64,000 nt of DNA from Rapana venosa (lineage: Eukaryota; Mollusca; Gastropoda; Neogastropoda; Muricidae): contig CM054157.1 of the NCBI GenBank assembly GCA_028751875.1, positions 48,908,482 to 48,972,481 on the forward strand, written 5' to 3'. The notes beneath the pieces are model-generated. The model was not told where the DNA came from. It made no database searches and was given only the letters and a program-made list of their open reading frames with translations. Below, piece after piece: positions 1 to 9,241 of the stretch. The position numbers were made by a program, and so were the translations under genes. The first letter of the stretch is position 1. Each line of letters begins with the position of its first letter.

Positions 1-217
1 GCCTTCTCTTCCGAAAAGTGGAATGTTTTTTAATGTGAGTGTAAGATTTTCTGCATGCATTTCACACACAGGTTTATAGTCTCATCCGAAGGACTTTTGG
101 GGAGAGTGGAGTCAGCACTGATGTTAACTCCAGAGGAAAAATCCTCTTGAATGAGATTCAAACCTGGATCAGCAGATCACGAGCGCAGTGTGTATCACTC
201 TAACCACCAGGCTTATC
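1..217 (-). mobile_element. SINE-B copy, cut by window edge
   Basis: Matches the body and tRNA-like head of the ~340-bp SINE-B family in reverse: the reverse of TCCTTCGGATGAGACTATAA, then TTAACATCAG, then a decayed tRNA-like head ending near 217. Its 3' tail lies outside the window. Confidence 0.75.
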
Positions 218-258
218 ATTCTTTTCATGTTTTTCTTTGGTTAGAGTTTAGCTGTAAA

Positions 259-575
259 TGATAATAATAATAATATATGGAATTTATATAGCGTTGAATC
301 TTGTAAAAAACAAACAAATCGAAGCGCTTAAATGGGTACCTGCCCTCTTTAGGGTCAGGGAAGGTAAAGCAGCGAGGGAGAGAGGAGATGGGCACCGCCC
401 TCAATATGCTGGCCCCTGGAGAAGCTGAGGTCTTTGATGCCTTGCTCCCCTACAACCACATAGGTTATGGGACACCTTTACCTTTTTTTTCTTTTACCAG
501 CCAGAGTTCAAGGTTCACTAATGGTGAGATGATTTTTGCTTATGCAACCATTCTATCCACATTCTGACTTTGGGG
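259..575. mobile_element. Cluster of SINE/LINE 3'-end fragments
   Basis: Three fragments lie side by side. 259-330 (-) is the L2-type tail (ATT repeat, then GGAATTTATATAGCG). 331-485 (+) is the 3' half of the 5S-tRNA SINE, beginning at the GGGTACCTGCCCTC segment. 486-575 (-) is a SINE-C tail (GGTTCACTAATGGTGAGAT). No gene is visible. Confidence 0.65.
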
Positions 576-681
576 ATATGTTTTCATTATTGCTATCATT
601 GCCCTAGCTGTTAAATATTTTGTGTGGATTTTAAATTTTTTAAATTAGATCCTCTTGTATGTTTGAGTTATATTCATTTTT

Positions 682-1243
682 GGATCAAGCCACCATGAAG
701 GTGTCTGTTTTAGGGAATTTTCCCCTGGAGTTAACATCAGTACTGACTCCACTCCCCCCAAAAGTCTTTCGGATGAGACTATAAACCGAGGCCCTATGTA
801 AAAACGCATGCAGAACATCTTGTGCACGTAGTGAACAACCCATTCCACTTTTTTTGGAAGAGTAGGCCATTTTGTGCCAGTAGGTATGGATGGCAGAATT
901 AAAAAAATGCATGGACACAAGTGGGATGCAATGGGACGGGATAGCTCAGTGGTCGGAGCACTCGCTTTCCCCCAGCCAAGTTAAGCAGCGTCGAGCGTGG
1001 TTACCAGTTGGATGGGTGACCGTTTGCGCGCCTTGGCTTCAGTACAGTTCCCTCAGTTCACCCAGCTGTAAATGGGTACCTGCCCTCTTTAGGGTCAGGG
1101 AAGGTAAAGCAGCGAGGGAGAGGAGATGGGCGCCGCCCTCAATATGCTGGCCCTAGAGAAGTGAGGTCTCTGACGCCTCGCTCCCCTACGACCTTATAGG
1201 TTATGGGACTCCTTTACCTTTACCTCCTTATGGACACAAGTGT
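682..1243 (+). mobile_element. SINE-B copy split by a 5S-tRNA SINE
   Basis: A diverged SINE-B (+), starting inside its head, runs from 682 to 923. It is interrupted by a 5S-tRNA SINE at 924-1229. The 13-bp sequence ATGGACACAAGTG occurs at 911-923 and again at 1230-1242, marking the target-site duplication of the younger insertion. Confidence 0.8.
924..1229 (+). mobile_element. 5S-tRNA chimeric SINE, full length
   Basis: The 5' end carries a tRNA-type A box (TAGCTCAGTGG). It is followed by a segment close to the 5S rRNA internal control region: AAGTTAAGCAGCGTCGAGC, then TTGGATGGGTGACCG. The body then contains GGGTACCTGCCCTC and GCAGCGAGGGAGAGGAGATG and ends in CCTTTACC. A perfect 13-bp target-site duplication flanks it. 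Other copies: 5000-5287 (-), 10930-11205 (+), 11378-11640 (-), 22517-22784 (+), 34285-34482 (-), 34815-35113 (-), 39594-39888 (+) and 41145-41430 (-). Confidence 0.85.
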
Positions 1244-1430
1244 TGTGTTGTAGTTTGTATTGTCACATTTAATGATTTATGAATGGGATTTGCTCTCAGA
1301 ATCAGCCAGTAATGGTGGCTATAAACATACTCGCTAGGTAAAAAAAAAAACCCACCCCAAGTTTAGCATTCAATCCTCTATTTTTATTGAATTTTATTTT
1401 TATTATTGCTCAACTCAAAGTATCTTTTTT

Positions 1431-1766
1431 TAAAAATTATTATTATTTTATATCGAGGATAATGGAATAAGCACTTATGTGCTTTTTTACATCCAGTCCC
1501 AGTGTGTATGCAGTTTGTAAATGTTTTCATCTGTTCCCACTGGCAACCATGGCCTACTCTTACGAAACGCGGAACAGGGTTTTAACGTGCGTGCAAGATG
1601 TTCTGCGTGTGTTCGCACACGGGGCCTCTGTTTATAGTCTCATCTGAAGGACTTTTGGGGAGAGTGGAGTCTGTGCTGGGGGAAAATATCCCCTTGAACG
1701 GGAATCGAACCCGGGTCGTCATATTGTGAGCGCAATGTTCTAACCACTAGGCTATCCCGTCCCCCA
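1431..1766 (-). mobile_element. SINE-B, near full length
   Basis: On - it reads: tRNA-like head with A box (TAGCCTAGTGGTTAGAAC) and B box (GGGTTCGATTCCC-like); body with TCCCCAAAAGTCC and GAGACTATAAAC; tail GGACTGGATGTAAAAAAGCA, then TTCCATTATCCTCGATATAA. About 335 bp. The upstream stretch 1244-1430 shows nothing recognisable. Confidence 0.85.
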
Positions 1767-1807
1767 TCTGGTTTATTAGTCATCTTTCAGTCTTGTGGGC
1801 TAGATCT

Positions 1808-2205
1808 TGCTTTTCAGAAGAGTAGGTCATTGTGCACCAGTGGGAACCGATGACAGAATTTACAAAACTGCATACACACGGGGACTGGATGTAAAAAATT
1901 TAAAAAAGTACCTAAGTGTTTATTCCATTATAATAATAATAATAATAATGTATGGAATTTATATAGCGCTGAATCTTGTAAAGCAACAAATCAAAGCGCT
2001 CAGATTTTATTTCATACCACTTTAAGTCACGGCAGATTTCTCTCCGTGAAATTCGGGCTGCTCTCCCGGGGAGAGCGGGAGAACGCGTCGCCACTTAGCG
2101 CTGCGCCACCCTTTCACCCTTTTTTTTTTTTTTTTTTTTTTTGCTGCAGCTGTATTATCCTCAATATAAAAGAATAAGAGAGAGAAAATAATAACCTTGA
2201 AATAA
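1808..2205. mobile_element. Mosaic of SINE-B 3' part, L2-type tail and SINE-F tail
   Basis: 1808-1930 (+) is the 3' part of SINE-B. 1933-2005 (-) is the L2-type tail (AATAAT repeat, GGAATTTATATAGCGC). 2020-2145 (-) is the SINE-F 3' part with GCTGCTCTCCCCGGGGAGAGC-like sequence, next to a T-rich run. Confidence 0.65.
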
Positions 2206-2351
2206 AAGATTAAAAGGTTCACCGATGGTGAGATTTATGCATATATGCGATCATTCACCCCCCCCCCCCCCGAATTTAGGTAGCTGCATTTCGACTTCTT
2301 GGATGGTGTCTAAACACTACACCTGTGTGCGTGCTGGATTTTTTTTTCTTT

Positions 2352-2765
2352 CCTGTCATTTGTTCCTACCAGCACACAGTGGCCTACTCTTCTGAAAGGC
2401 GGGACAGGTTTTTAATGTGTGCGCAAGATTTCTGCGTGCGTTCGCACATAGGGCCTCGGTTTATAGTCTCATCCGAAGGACTTTGACATTCAGAGGTAGA
2501 CCCAGGCAACGCTGGAGTGATTCCGTGGCAGAAACACTGAAAGTCCACGGATTGTCTGTCCCTCCTCCAAGCTACCCGCCTTGCAGCAGACAGACAGTTA
2601 TATCTCCCGCGACGCCACAGAGTACAAGCGGAAGGAAAAAGTAAAAGTAAAGTAAACTAAGTTTGTGGTCAACCTGGGAAGAAAGAGCGAGGCTAGGAAT
2701 GGAACCCAGAACTTCATGGGTTTACTTGTTGGCAGGCGAAGATCTTAACTGTCCTGCCACCTTCC
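2352..2765. mobile_element. SINE-B fragment, LINE 3' end and SINE-D head
   Basis: 2352-2487 (-) is a SINE-B fragment. 2489-2645 (+) translates as a LINE C-terminal fragment with RGRPRQRWSDSVAETLKVHG, the basic RGRP.. motif that follows the reverse transcriptase in many RTE-like LINEs. 2665-2765 (-) carries the SINE-D tRNA-like head. All are truncated. Confidence 0.6.
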
Positions 2766-2904
2766 TTCTTATAGTTCTTTTTTTTTTTTTTTAATATATA
2801 TATTTCTCCGCCTTAGACCAGAACAGTGATTTGCCTATAGCAGCTTCAGTTACCATAGAAAACATTTGTTGGGGGTGGGAGGTGTGGGGGTGAGGGGGGG
2901 GTGA

Positions 2905-3420
2905 GAGAGAGCCTAGCGGTTAGAGCGTTGACATAGTAATTTCACAGCACGGGTTTGAGCCACTATGAAAATGCCTGTTTGAGGGATTTTTTTCCCCCTA
3001 GAGTTAACATCAGTACCCTCTCCACTCCCTTAAATGTCCTTCCGATGAGTCTATAAACCGAGGTGCCGTCCACAAACACATGCAGAACATCTCCTTCTTC
3101 TTCTTCTTTTTCTTCTTCTTCTTCTTCTACTTCTTCATTTTTTGTCATGTTTCTCCCAGGGGAGGTTTGACATTGATGAGCCTTCTCCATCTCTCTCTGC
3201 TTTGAGCATCCTCCTTATTTATGCCCCTTTCTCTAAGATCCTCTGCAATACAGGCAGCCCAGGTTTTGCTAGGTCTGATGCAGAACATCTTGCGCACACA
3301 CTGAAACCCTCTCTGTCTTTTGAAAGAGTAGGCCATTACACAGGAGGTGGCATGGAGGAAAAGTTAAAAGTACGCAAGCACACTGGTGTTGTGTTTAGAC
3401 ATTATCCTCCAAATCGGTGA
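2905..3420 (+). mobile_element. SINE-B copy split by a GAA-LINE fragment
   Basis: The SINE head starts near 2910 and the body is interrupted after ATGCAGAACATCT (3080-3092). The same 13 bases restart the SINE at 3278-3290, so the inserted block 3093-3277 has a clean target-site duplication. The SINE then continues into the alternative tail with CGCACACAGGTG-like and ATTATCC segments. Confidence 0.8.
3093..3277 (-). mobile_element. GAA-LINE 3' fragment, 185 bp
   Basis: On - the sequence is the 3' end of a non-LTR element: it encodes SKTWAACIAEDLRERGINKE, continues through AAACCTCCCCTGGGAGAAAC and ends in GAAGAAGAA repeats. It is flanked by the 13-bp duplication ATGCAGAACATCT. The strong 5' truncation fits target-primed insertion. 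Confidence 0.8.
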
Positions 3421-3970
3421 TGGATGCTTTAGCCAAGTGGTTAAGACTTAAACTTCATCTCATGGGTCCATGAAGTCATGGGTTTGAATCTCGGTGGTGG
3501 CGTGAGTTGATGTAAGGGTTTTACAATCTCCCAGGTAATCTTCCAAGTGCAGACCTGCCAATGCCTTAATTCTTCTATGTATATGTGTATGTGTGTGTAG
3601 ATAGATAGAGAGAGAGATCGATAGATAGATAGAGAGATAGATCTATATAGGTGGCGCTGCTCTTGTGGCGACACGCTCTACCTGGGGAGAGCAGCCCAAA
3701 GTGGTATAATATAAAATAAATAAAATAAAAAATATATGCACACTCACACACACACACACACACACGCACACACACACACACACAGAGAAGATCAAATGCG
3801 ATAAAGATCCCGTAATTCATGTCGGCATTCGGTCGGTTACACCAACACAAACATACCCAGTACTCGCCCCAGAACTCAGAAATGCGGCTCCCTTCATTGT
3901 GGGCAGAAACGGTCACGAACGCAGAAATCTTACCGTCATTGGAGAACCTCAGAGCTATATAGCCAAAGAA
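3420..3970 (+). mobile_element. SINE-C copy with internal microsatellites
   Basis: It begins with a tRNA-like head (A box TAGCCAAGTGGTTAAGAC, B box GGGTTTGAATCTC) that has a long variable arm as in Leu/Ser tRNAs. The SINE-C body follows (CCAAGTGCAGACCTGCCA), interrupted by GATA and CA tracts and a piece of SINE-F tail at about 3645-3710. The 3' part runs to about 3965. Confidence 0.65.
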
Positions 3971-4036
3971 CACACTACACACACACACAAAACCAAAACA
4001 TAGTTAATGCAGTTTTTTTCCTTCCTCTCTGTGTAG

Positions 4037-4252
4037 GAGCTGAAGACAAACATGAAGCAGCGACACCAGTCTGGAACCTACTTCGACAAGGTGTTCTCCT
4101 CCGCCATGGATGTGCAGAAGGGTGTCATGTTCGGCGAGTTCAACCTGGGTTCTACGCTCGTGCTCGTCTTTGAGGCCCCGAAAGGGTTTGAGTTCAAGGT
4201 GAAAGAAGGACAGAAAATCAAGTGTGGGGAACCTATAGGAAGCTCTCCTTGA
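4037..4252 (+). CDS. PISD: Phosphatidylserine decarboxylase, terminal coding exon (partial gene)
   Basis: The exon opens after a splice acceptor (CCTCTCTGTGTAG) at 4036 and reads 71 residues in phase 0 to TGA at 4250-4252. PISD makes phosphatidylethanolamine by decarboxylating phosphatidylserine at the inner mitochondrial membrane. The exon contains FGEFNLGSTLVLVFEAPKGF. The LGST motif (exon residues 37-40) is where the proenzyme cleaves itself between Gly and Ser, and the Ser (codon 4151-4153) becomes the pyruvoyl cofactor. The C-terminal EGQKIKCGEPIGS also matches the family end. No earlier PISD exon is found at 1-4036, so they must lie further left. The gene is convergent with SSRP1. Confidence 0.93.
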   Translation, partial: ELKTNMKQRHQSGTYFDKVFSSAMDVQKGVMFGEFNLGSTLVLVFEAPKGFEFKVKEGQKIKCGEPIGSSP

Positions 4253-4999
4253 ATTTTTGAAACCAGTGCCTTTGATTGGGTGTGTGTGTGCGTGTGGGTG
4301 GGTGAATGTGTATGTGTGTGCATGCGTGCGTGTGTGTGTGTGCGTGTGGGTGGGTGAATGTGTATGTGTGTGTGTCAGCGTGTGTTGTCAGTGTGTGTGT
4401 GTATGTGCCAGAAAATAAATGCAACAAACAGAAAAGAAATACAACAAACAGTATTTTGAACATTTCAAACTTTCTGCTGATTGACTATTGTTTACTTGAG
4501 AGTGTATTTGAAGATACAGGAAAAAAATGCAAACATACTGTTAGGTGAATATGTAATGCAGTCGCATGTTTACACACGCTCGTGTGTTTGAAGATAACAT
4601 AGAAAATGCAATAATACTGTAAAATAAATGTATACACTGTAACACTTGTACAGTGTGCTTGTGTGCACACACATGTGCATGCTTGCAATATCACCATTGT
4701 GATGGGCACACATGCAGACACACGCACATGCACACACACGTGCACACACTGACAGTCTCTCTCACACACACACACACAAACACTCACAATGACAGTCACA
4801 CACACACACACTCAGTCGCTCACTCACTCTGACAGCCTCACACACACACAGATTCACACACGCACGCACACATGCATGCGCACGCATGCGCACACACACA
4901 CAGCTTTGATATGTAAAATAACACTGTACAGAATATGTAGTTGTTACCAATAGCTCTTCGCTGTTCAAAGCATTCTGTGCTGTGTGTATCAATAAAAAG
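4253..4999 (+). other. PISD 3' flank: probable 3' UTR and CA/TG tracts
   Basis: Candidate polyadenylation signals AATAAA on + lie at 4414-4419, 4623-4628 and 4991-4996; the first, about 160 bases after the stop, is the simplest choice. The region is otherwise TG-rich (4279-4400) and CA-rich (4705-4905). Nothing coding is visible. Confidence 0.5.
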
Positions 5000-5287
5000 G
5001 GTAAAGGTGTCCCATAACCTATAAGGTCGTAGGGGAGAAAGGCGTCAGAGACCTCACTTCTCTAGGAGCCAGCATATTGAGGGCGGCGCCCATCTCCTCT
5101 CCCTCGCTGCTTTACCTTCCCTTACCCTAAAGAGGGCAGGTACCCATTGACAGCTGGGTGAACTGGGGGACTGTACTGAAGCAAAGGCGCGCAAATGGTC
5201 GCCCATCCAATTGGTAACCTTGCTCGATGCTGCTTAACCTTAGCTGGGGGAAAGCGTATGCTCTGACCACTGAGCTATCCCGTCCCC
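5000..5287 (-). mobile_element. 5S-tRNA chimeric SINE
   Basis: Full-length copy on -: the tRNA A box lies near 5270, the 5S-like control region at about 5195-5245, and the AAGGTAAAGCAGCGAGGGAG body at about 5100. The end GGTAAAGGTG is near 5000. Confidence 0.8.
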
Positions 5288-5319
5288 TGTTGTTATATTG
5301 TTTTGTATTGATTTGTATA

Positions 5320-5640
5320 CAACTTTTGGTCACGGCAGATTTTTCTGCGTGATGTGACATTCCGACTCGACTCCCAAGGGAGACAATGTCACCACAAGAG
5401 CAGTGCTACACATCTTATAAAATAAAAAAAGATTGGCCCTTGTCAACAAATGAACTTGTTTCCCTGTTGAAAGTGGCTTTTTTTTCCCCCCTATATATAT
5501 CATTTTGCCTGTGACTTGTAAATCTCGTGTTGCTGTGGGTTCTTGCACATGTGCTAAACTTGTGTGGCACACGGGACCTCAGTTTATAATCTCATGGGAA
5601 AGATTAGTACCCAGACCACCTCTCCCGGTCTTTTTTTTTT
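5320..5640 (-). mobile_element. SINE-F copy, diverged
   Basis: On - it contains the CACGGGACC-type body, the GTCACGGCAGATTT-like 3' segment (reverse of 5329-5341) and the GCTCTTGTGG motif shared with the copies at 18775-19145 and 21660-22075. The head is eroded. Confidence 0.6.
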
Positions 5641-6010
5641 CATTCCTCAGCTAGAGCTTTGAGGTTCACCAATGGTGAGATTTTGTGTTTGCAACCGTTT
5701 TTGCCCACCATTGAAGGTAACCGCATTCTGACTTCGGGTATGTACGCTGGGTATGTTCATGTTTCCCTAACCGACCTAACGCTGACATGAATTCCAGGAT
5801 CTTTAATGTGCGTAACTTCATCTTCTGCATGTGTATATATACACGAAGGGAATCAAAGCACTGGCAGGTCTGCGTTTGAAGTTGACCTAGGAGAGCGTAA
5901 AAATCCCCACAGTTAGTTCACCAGACACCGCCGAGATTCGAACCTACGACTTTATGGGCCCATGTGATTGAAGTCAAACGGTCTTAACCACTCGGCTATA
6001 ACGTCTGTTA
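5641..6010 (-). mobile_element. SINE-C, near full length
   Basis: On - a Leu/Ser-like tRNA head (TAGCCGAGTGGTTAAGACCG, B box GGTTCGAATCTCGG) lies at about 5925-6008. The body follows with CCTGCCAGTGCTTTGATTCC, the AACATACCCAG segment, and the tail ending in CTCACCATTGGTGAACCTC near 5665. This is a good reference copy of the family. Confidence 0.75.
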
Positions 6011-6129
6011 CTCAAGGTCTGATGGATGGGGTGGGGGTGGGGGGGCAGTTTGGGGTTGAGAGATCGAACCCACAAGTGCTTTTTATATGAGTGCATTACT
6101 ACTAGACCACTGATCTGGGGGAGGTGGGG

Positions 6130-6580
6130 GGAGGGGGGGGAGCTTAGTGGTTTAGAGCGTTGACTCGCAATTTTATGGCTCGAGGTCGAACCCAGGTTTG
6201 ATCCACCACCGAGATGCCCATTCAAGGGAATTTTTTCCCCTGGAGTTTACATCAGTAGTGTCTCCACTCTCCTGAAAGTCCTTCAGATGAGTCCACACCC
6301 AAAAACCAAACCGAGGCCCCGTATGCAAACACACGCAGAACATCTTGCCGCGCATGTTGAAACCCATTCTGCTTTTCCGAAGAGTAAGTCATTCATGCTG
6401 GTAAGAATGGACGACAGAAATATATTTAAAAAGCGCACGCACACAGGTGTCCTGATTAGACATCATCCCCAAAGTCGGAATGCGGCTACCTTCATGGTGG
6501 GCAAAAACGGCCACATATGTAAAAATTTCACCATTGGTGAACCTTGGAGCTCTAGCCAAGGAATACACACAACATTCCCC
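6130..6580 (+). mobile_element. Chimeric SINE: SINE-B 5' part with SINE-C 3' tail
   Basis: Starts with an eroded tRNA-like head (AGCTTAGTGGTTTAGAGCG) and the SINE-B body (CCTGGAGTTTACATCAG, AGTCCTTCAGATGAG). Instead of the SINE-B tail it switches to CGCACGCACACAGGTGTCC, then GTCGGAATGCGGCTACC and CACCATTGGTGAACCTTGGA, which is the SINE-C 3' part. Confidence 0.75.
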
Positions 6581-6653
6581 CCATGAAACTTCTGACTGTG
6601 TAATTGGGTGTGTTACCTATAGACTATCAATCCACCTAGTGGTTTAGAAAATA

Positions 6654-7078
6654 TGTGACACTCCACCATGAAATGAGTCACTCTGCACCTGACCCACTTT
6701 TCCGCTAGGAGCCATTTTAGGCAGGTGGGGGTCAGGTTGTTGATTTTGAGATTTTGGTTGATTATAAAACTGTAGCCATTCTTCTACCTTGTACTGAAGT
6801 ATCGAGGCGTAACTTTGTTTCCTTTTGCTTTAAAAATGCATTTAAAAAACACCCTAGCCCTCATTCTGACCACTTATTACAATGCTAAACTTGTCAATTT
6901 CTCATTTTGTCACTTTCTGCAGTCTGTCATTTCAATTTGTCATAACTTTTCATAGAAATGTCCGATTTTCAATCTGTTTTCTGTATTGAATAGCCTTTTA
7001 ATTGCAGATTAATAACATGCTAACAACGAGAAACTGACCTTCGGTGCAATGCGACTCATTATGTGGTGGAGTGTCACA
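6654..7078 (+). mobile_element. TA-flanked MITE, copy 1
   Basis: Terminal inverted repeats of about 35 bp: the left end reads TGTGACACTCCACCATGAAA and the right end, reversed, reads TGTGACACTCCACCACATAA. TA dinucleotides sit at 6652-6653 and 7079-7080. There is no coding capacity. A second copy lies in opposite orientation at 14372-14806. A Tc1/mariner-type origin is inferred from the TA flanks only. Confidence 0.75.
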
Positions 7079-7349
7079 TATGTCCTGTGGATGTGGATTT
7101 TTTTTCTTGTAGTTTTGTTGTTGTGGTTGTTGTTTGGCAGAATTATGGAATTGAGTGTAAGATTGGATCGATAATGATGGCATTGTTGTTTGTTTGGATT
7201 GCGAATTGAAACATTAAATGGCGACATCTCTCTCTCATACCCTTCCCCCCCTTCTCTCTCTCTCTCTCTCTCTCTTCTCTATCTGTCCTTTCTTGTGGGT
7301 GAGGGCTAAGTGTAAAAAAAAAAAAAGATACATTCACTTATCTTTTATC

Positions 7350-7444
7350 TCCTTCTTCTTCTTCCTTTTTTGTCATGTTTCTCCCAGGGGAGGTTTGACA
7401 TTGATGAGCCTTCTCCATCTCTCTCTGTTTTGAGCTTCCTCCTT
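7350..7444 (-). mobile_element. GAA-LINE 3' fragment, 95 bp
   Basis: Same 3' end as the fragment at 3093-3277 (GACAAAAAAGGAAGAAGAAG tail on -). It is bounded by a perfect 18-bp duplication, ATTCACTTATCTTTTATC, at 7332-7349 and 7445-7462. A very short 5'-truncated insertion. Confidence 0.85.
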
Positions 7445-7706
7445 ATTCACTTATCTTTTATCCTCGATAATAACTATTTTTTATTTGTCTTCTCTGTCTG
7501 TCTCTCTCTCTCTGCCTATCTCTCTGTCTGTCTCGCTCTTTCGCAAATTTAGAATAAAATCTGTGATAATCATGCTGGAGCCTTTCTTTCTCTCTCTCTT
7601 TTTTAAAATCTATTTATATTCATTGATGCTTTTTTGTGCATGTTTTTATTTCTGTAAGATTATGATGGCCTTTTATGTTTAAATGGATTTTAAATGTTGC
7701 GATTGA

Positions 7707-7945
7707 AAGTCCTTCGGATGAGACTATAAACTGAGGTCCGAACGCACGCAGAACATCTTGCACTTACGTTAAATCCTGTTCCGCTTTTTTGGAAGAGTAG
7801 GCCATTGTGTGCCGGTGGGAACAGATGACAGAATTGACAAAACCGCATACACACTGGGACTGGATGTAAAAAAAGCACATAAGTGCTTATTCCATTATCC
7901 TCAAGATAAAAGATTAAGATAAAATAAGTAAATAAATAAAGGAAT
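7707..7945 (+). mobile_element. SINE-B 3' two-thirds
   Basis: Starts at AAGTCCTTCGGATGAGACTA and runs through the body to the TTCCATTATCCTC tail and an AAATAAATAAA end. The head is missing. Confidence 0.75.
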
Positions 7946-7972
7946 AAAAGTAGATTATTGTAAATTTCACTG

Positions 7973-8348
7973 TCAGCGCCTGGGCTTTATCACAGTTCTT
8001 GATTAAACCATTGACACTGGGGGCAACAGCAAAGTGAGAGGCTGTATGACCAGTGGCTTTCCCACTCATGGAATTCCACTTTACAGCTTAGTCTTTAGTG
8101 ATCGACTATGACTCTCTGACTAGGAGGCTTGACTTGCACAGTCCTTATGTGCTGCAGCCCTGGGGGCTAGTTGGCCTTTGGAGAACATCTCCAACGCTGA
8201 CTGTCCTTATGCCCACTTGGCCGAGAGAGTGGGGATGTACTGTGGGCAAGGCATCTCCACTATAATCAAATTTCTGCCCATTTTCCGAAACAGCAGCTGC
8301 CTCCTCTGCTGTTTTGGAGGTCATCTTTGAAAACGGCGGACTAACATA
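7973..8348. repeat. R376 dispersed repeat, copy 1
   Basis: A 376-bp block that recurs in SSRP1 intron 9 (32597-32972) with about a dozen substitutions by eye and no obvious length change. Neither strand gives a recognisable protein. The - frame is open for about 60 residues (MTSKTAEEAAAVSE...) in both copies. Confidence 0.8.
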
Positions 8349-8494
8349 CAATACAATGAACACCCCCTCCCCCTCTTTGAATTTTATGCTGTTTGCTGTC
8401 ATTAGGTTTGTATGTTTCGTCATAAACTTTGCCAAAACAATGACAAACTGTTAATTGTTGTTGGTTGCATAATGTAGGGGTGAGTTTAATGCAA

Positions 8495-8582
8495 GCACTT
8501 TGATTTGTTTTTACAAGAAATGGCGCTATATAAATTCTATCTTTTTTATTCTTCTTCTTGTCATTATTATTATTATTATTAC
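8495..8582 (+). mobile_element. L2-type 3' tail fragment
   Basis: Contains AAGCACTTTGATTTG and GGCGCTATATAAATTC followed by an ATT microsatellite, the same 3' end as the L2-like LINE at 61238-63838. The following stretch, 8583-9150, shows nothing recognisable. Confidence 0.6.
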
Positions 8583-9150
8583 AGTGCTTCAGTTTAAACA
8601 CTGCGTATTTAGTTTGGATGTCAGTGCAGAAATGATTCTGTCTTGAGCGTTGCCACGTATTGCATTTGGCACAATTTTGTACAGTTGCTGTATGCAATTC
8701 TCTCTCATGCAAAGTGCCTTGGAACAACTAGTATGGTTGTAGCCTATGTCATGTGTAACTGAACGATATGTGATGCTGCACACGGAAATTATGGATAAGT
8801 CGCCAGCTGTAGTTTCGTGCTGTTAAAGTGAACACCGCTAAAGCCGCGGTCACTGATCACCTGGAGACTCCAACGTGTGTATCTCAAAAAGTAATACAGA
8901 TAATTGAAATATGTTTTTTGTGTCTTGTTCAGAATGATCTCTTCTTTTAGATTACACTTCAATCTCATTATCTGAATTTTGACCCTTATCCTTGATTTTT
9001 GCGTGCAAGCATCACATATCAGTCTTCGGATGTGCATTCATTTATGTCAGTGCCTTAAGAATAAAGCTGCAGTGATCTCAGCTTTGTGAGTGCCTGTTTT
9101 GTTTCATTGTTCTGATATTGAATATTTTTTTGTTTGTGTTTGGGTGTTTT

Positions 9151-9241
9151 CTGTAGCTAGTAGCAATAGACTGCGCTGGTTTGGGCACGTTCAACGGAAA
9201 GCAGACCACCACATCATAAAAAGAGCGATGAACTTCGTAGA
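9151..9241 (+). mobile_element. GAA-LINE internal fragment
   Basis: Encodes RLRWFGHVQRKADHHIIKRA, the RWFGHV motif found after the RT domain of RTE-like elements. It shares its 5' breakpoint (TGTAGCTAGTAGCAATAG) with the copy at 13133 but lacks the GAA tail. Confidence 0.7.

Noticed and set aside
955..1035. 5S rRNA gene
   Set aside because: Only the internal control region is 5S-like; the 5' third is tRNA-like and the 3' third of 5S rRNA is absent.
8145..8435. Conserved small protein in R376
   Set aside because: The frame is open in both copies, but differences are not confined to silent sites, and no start or family match is convincing.
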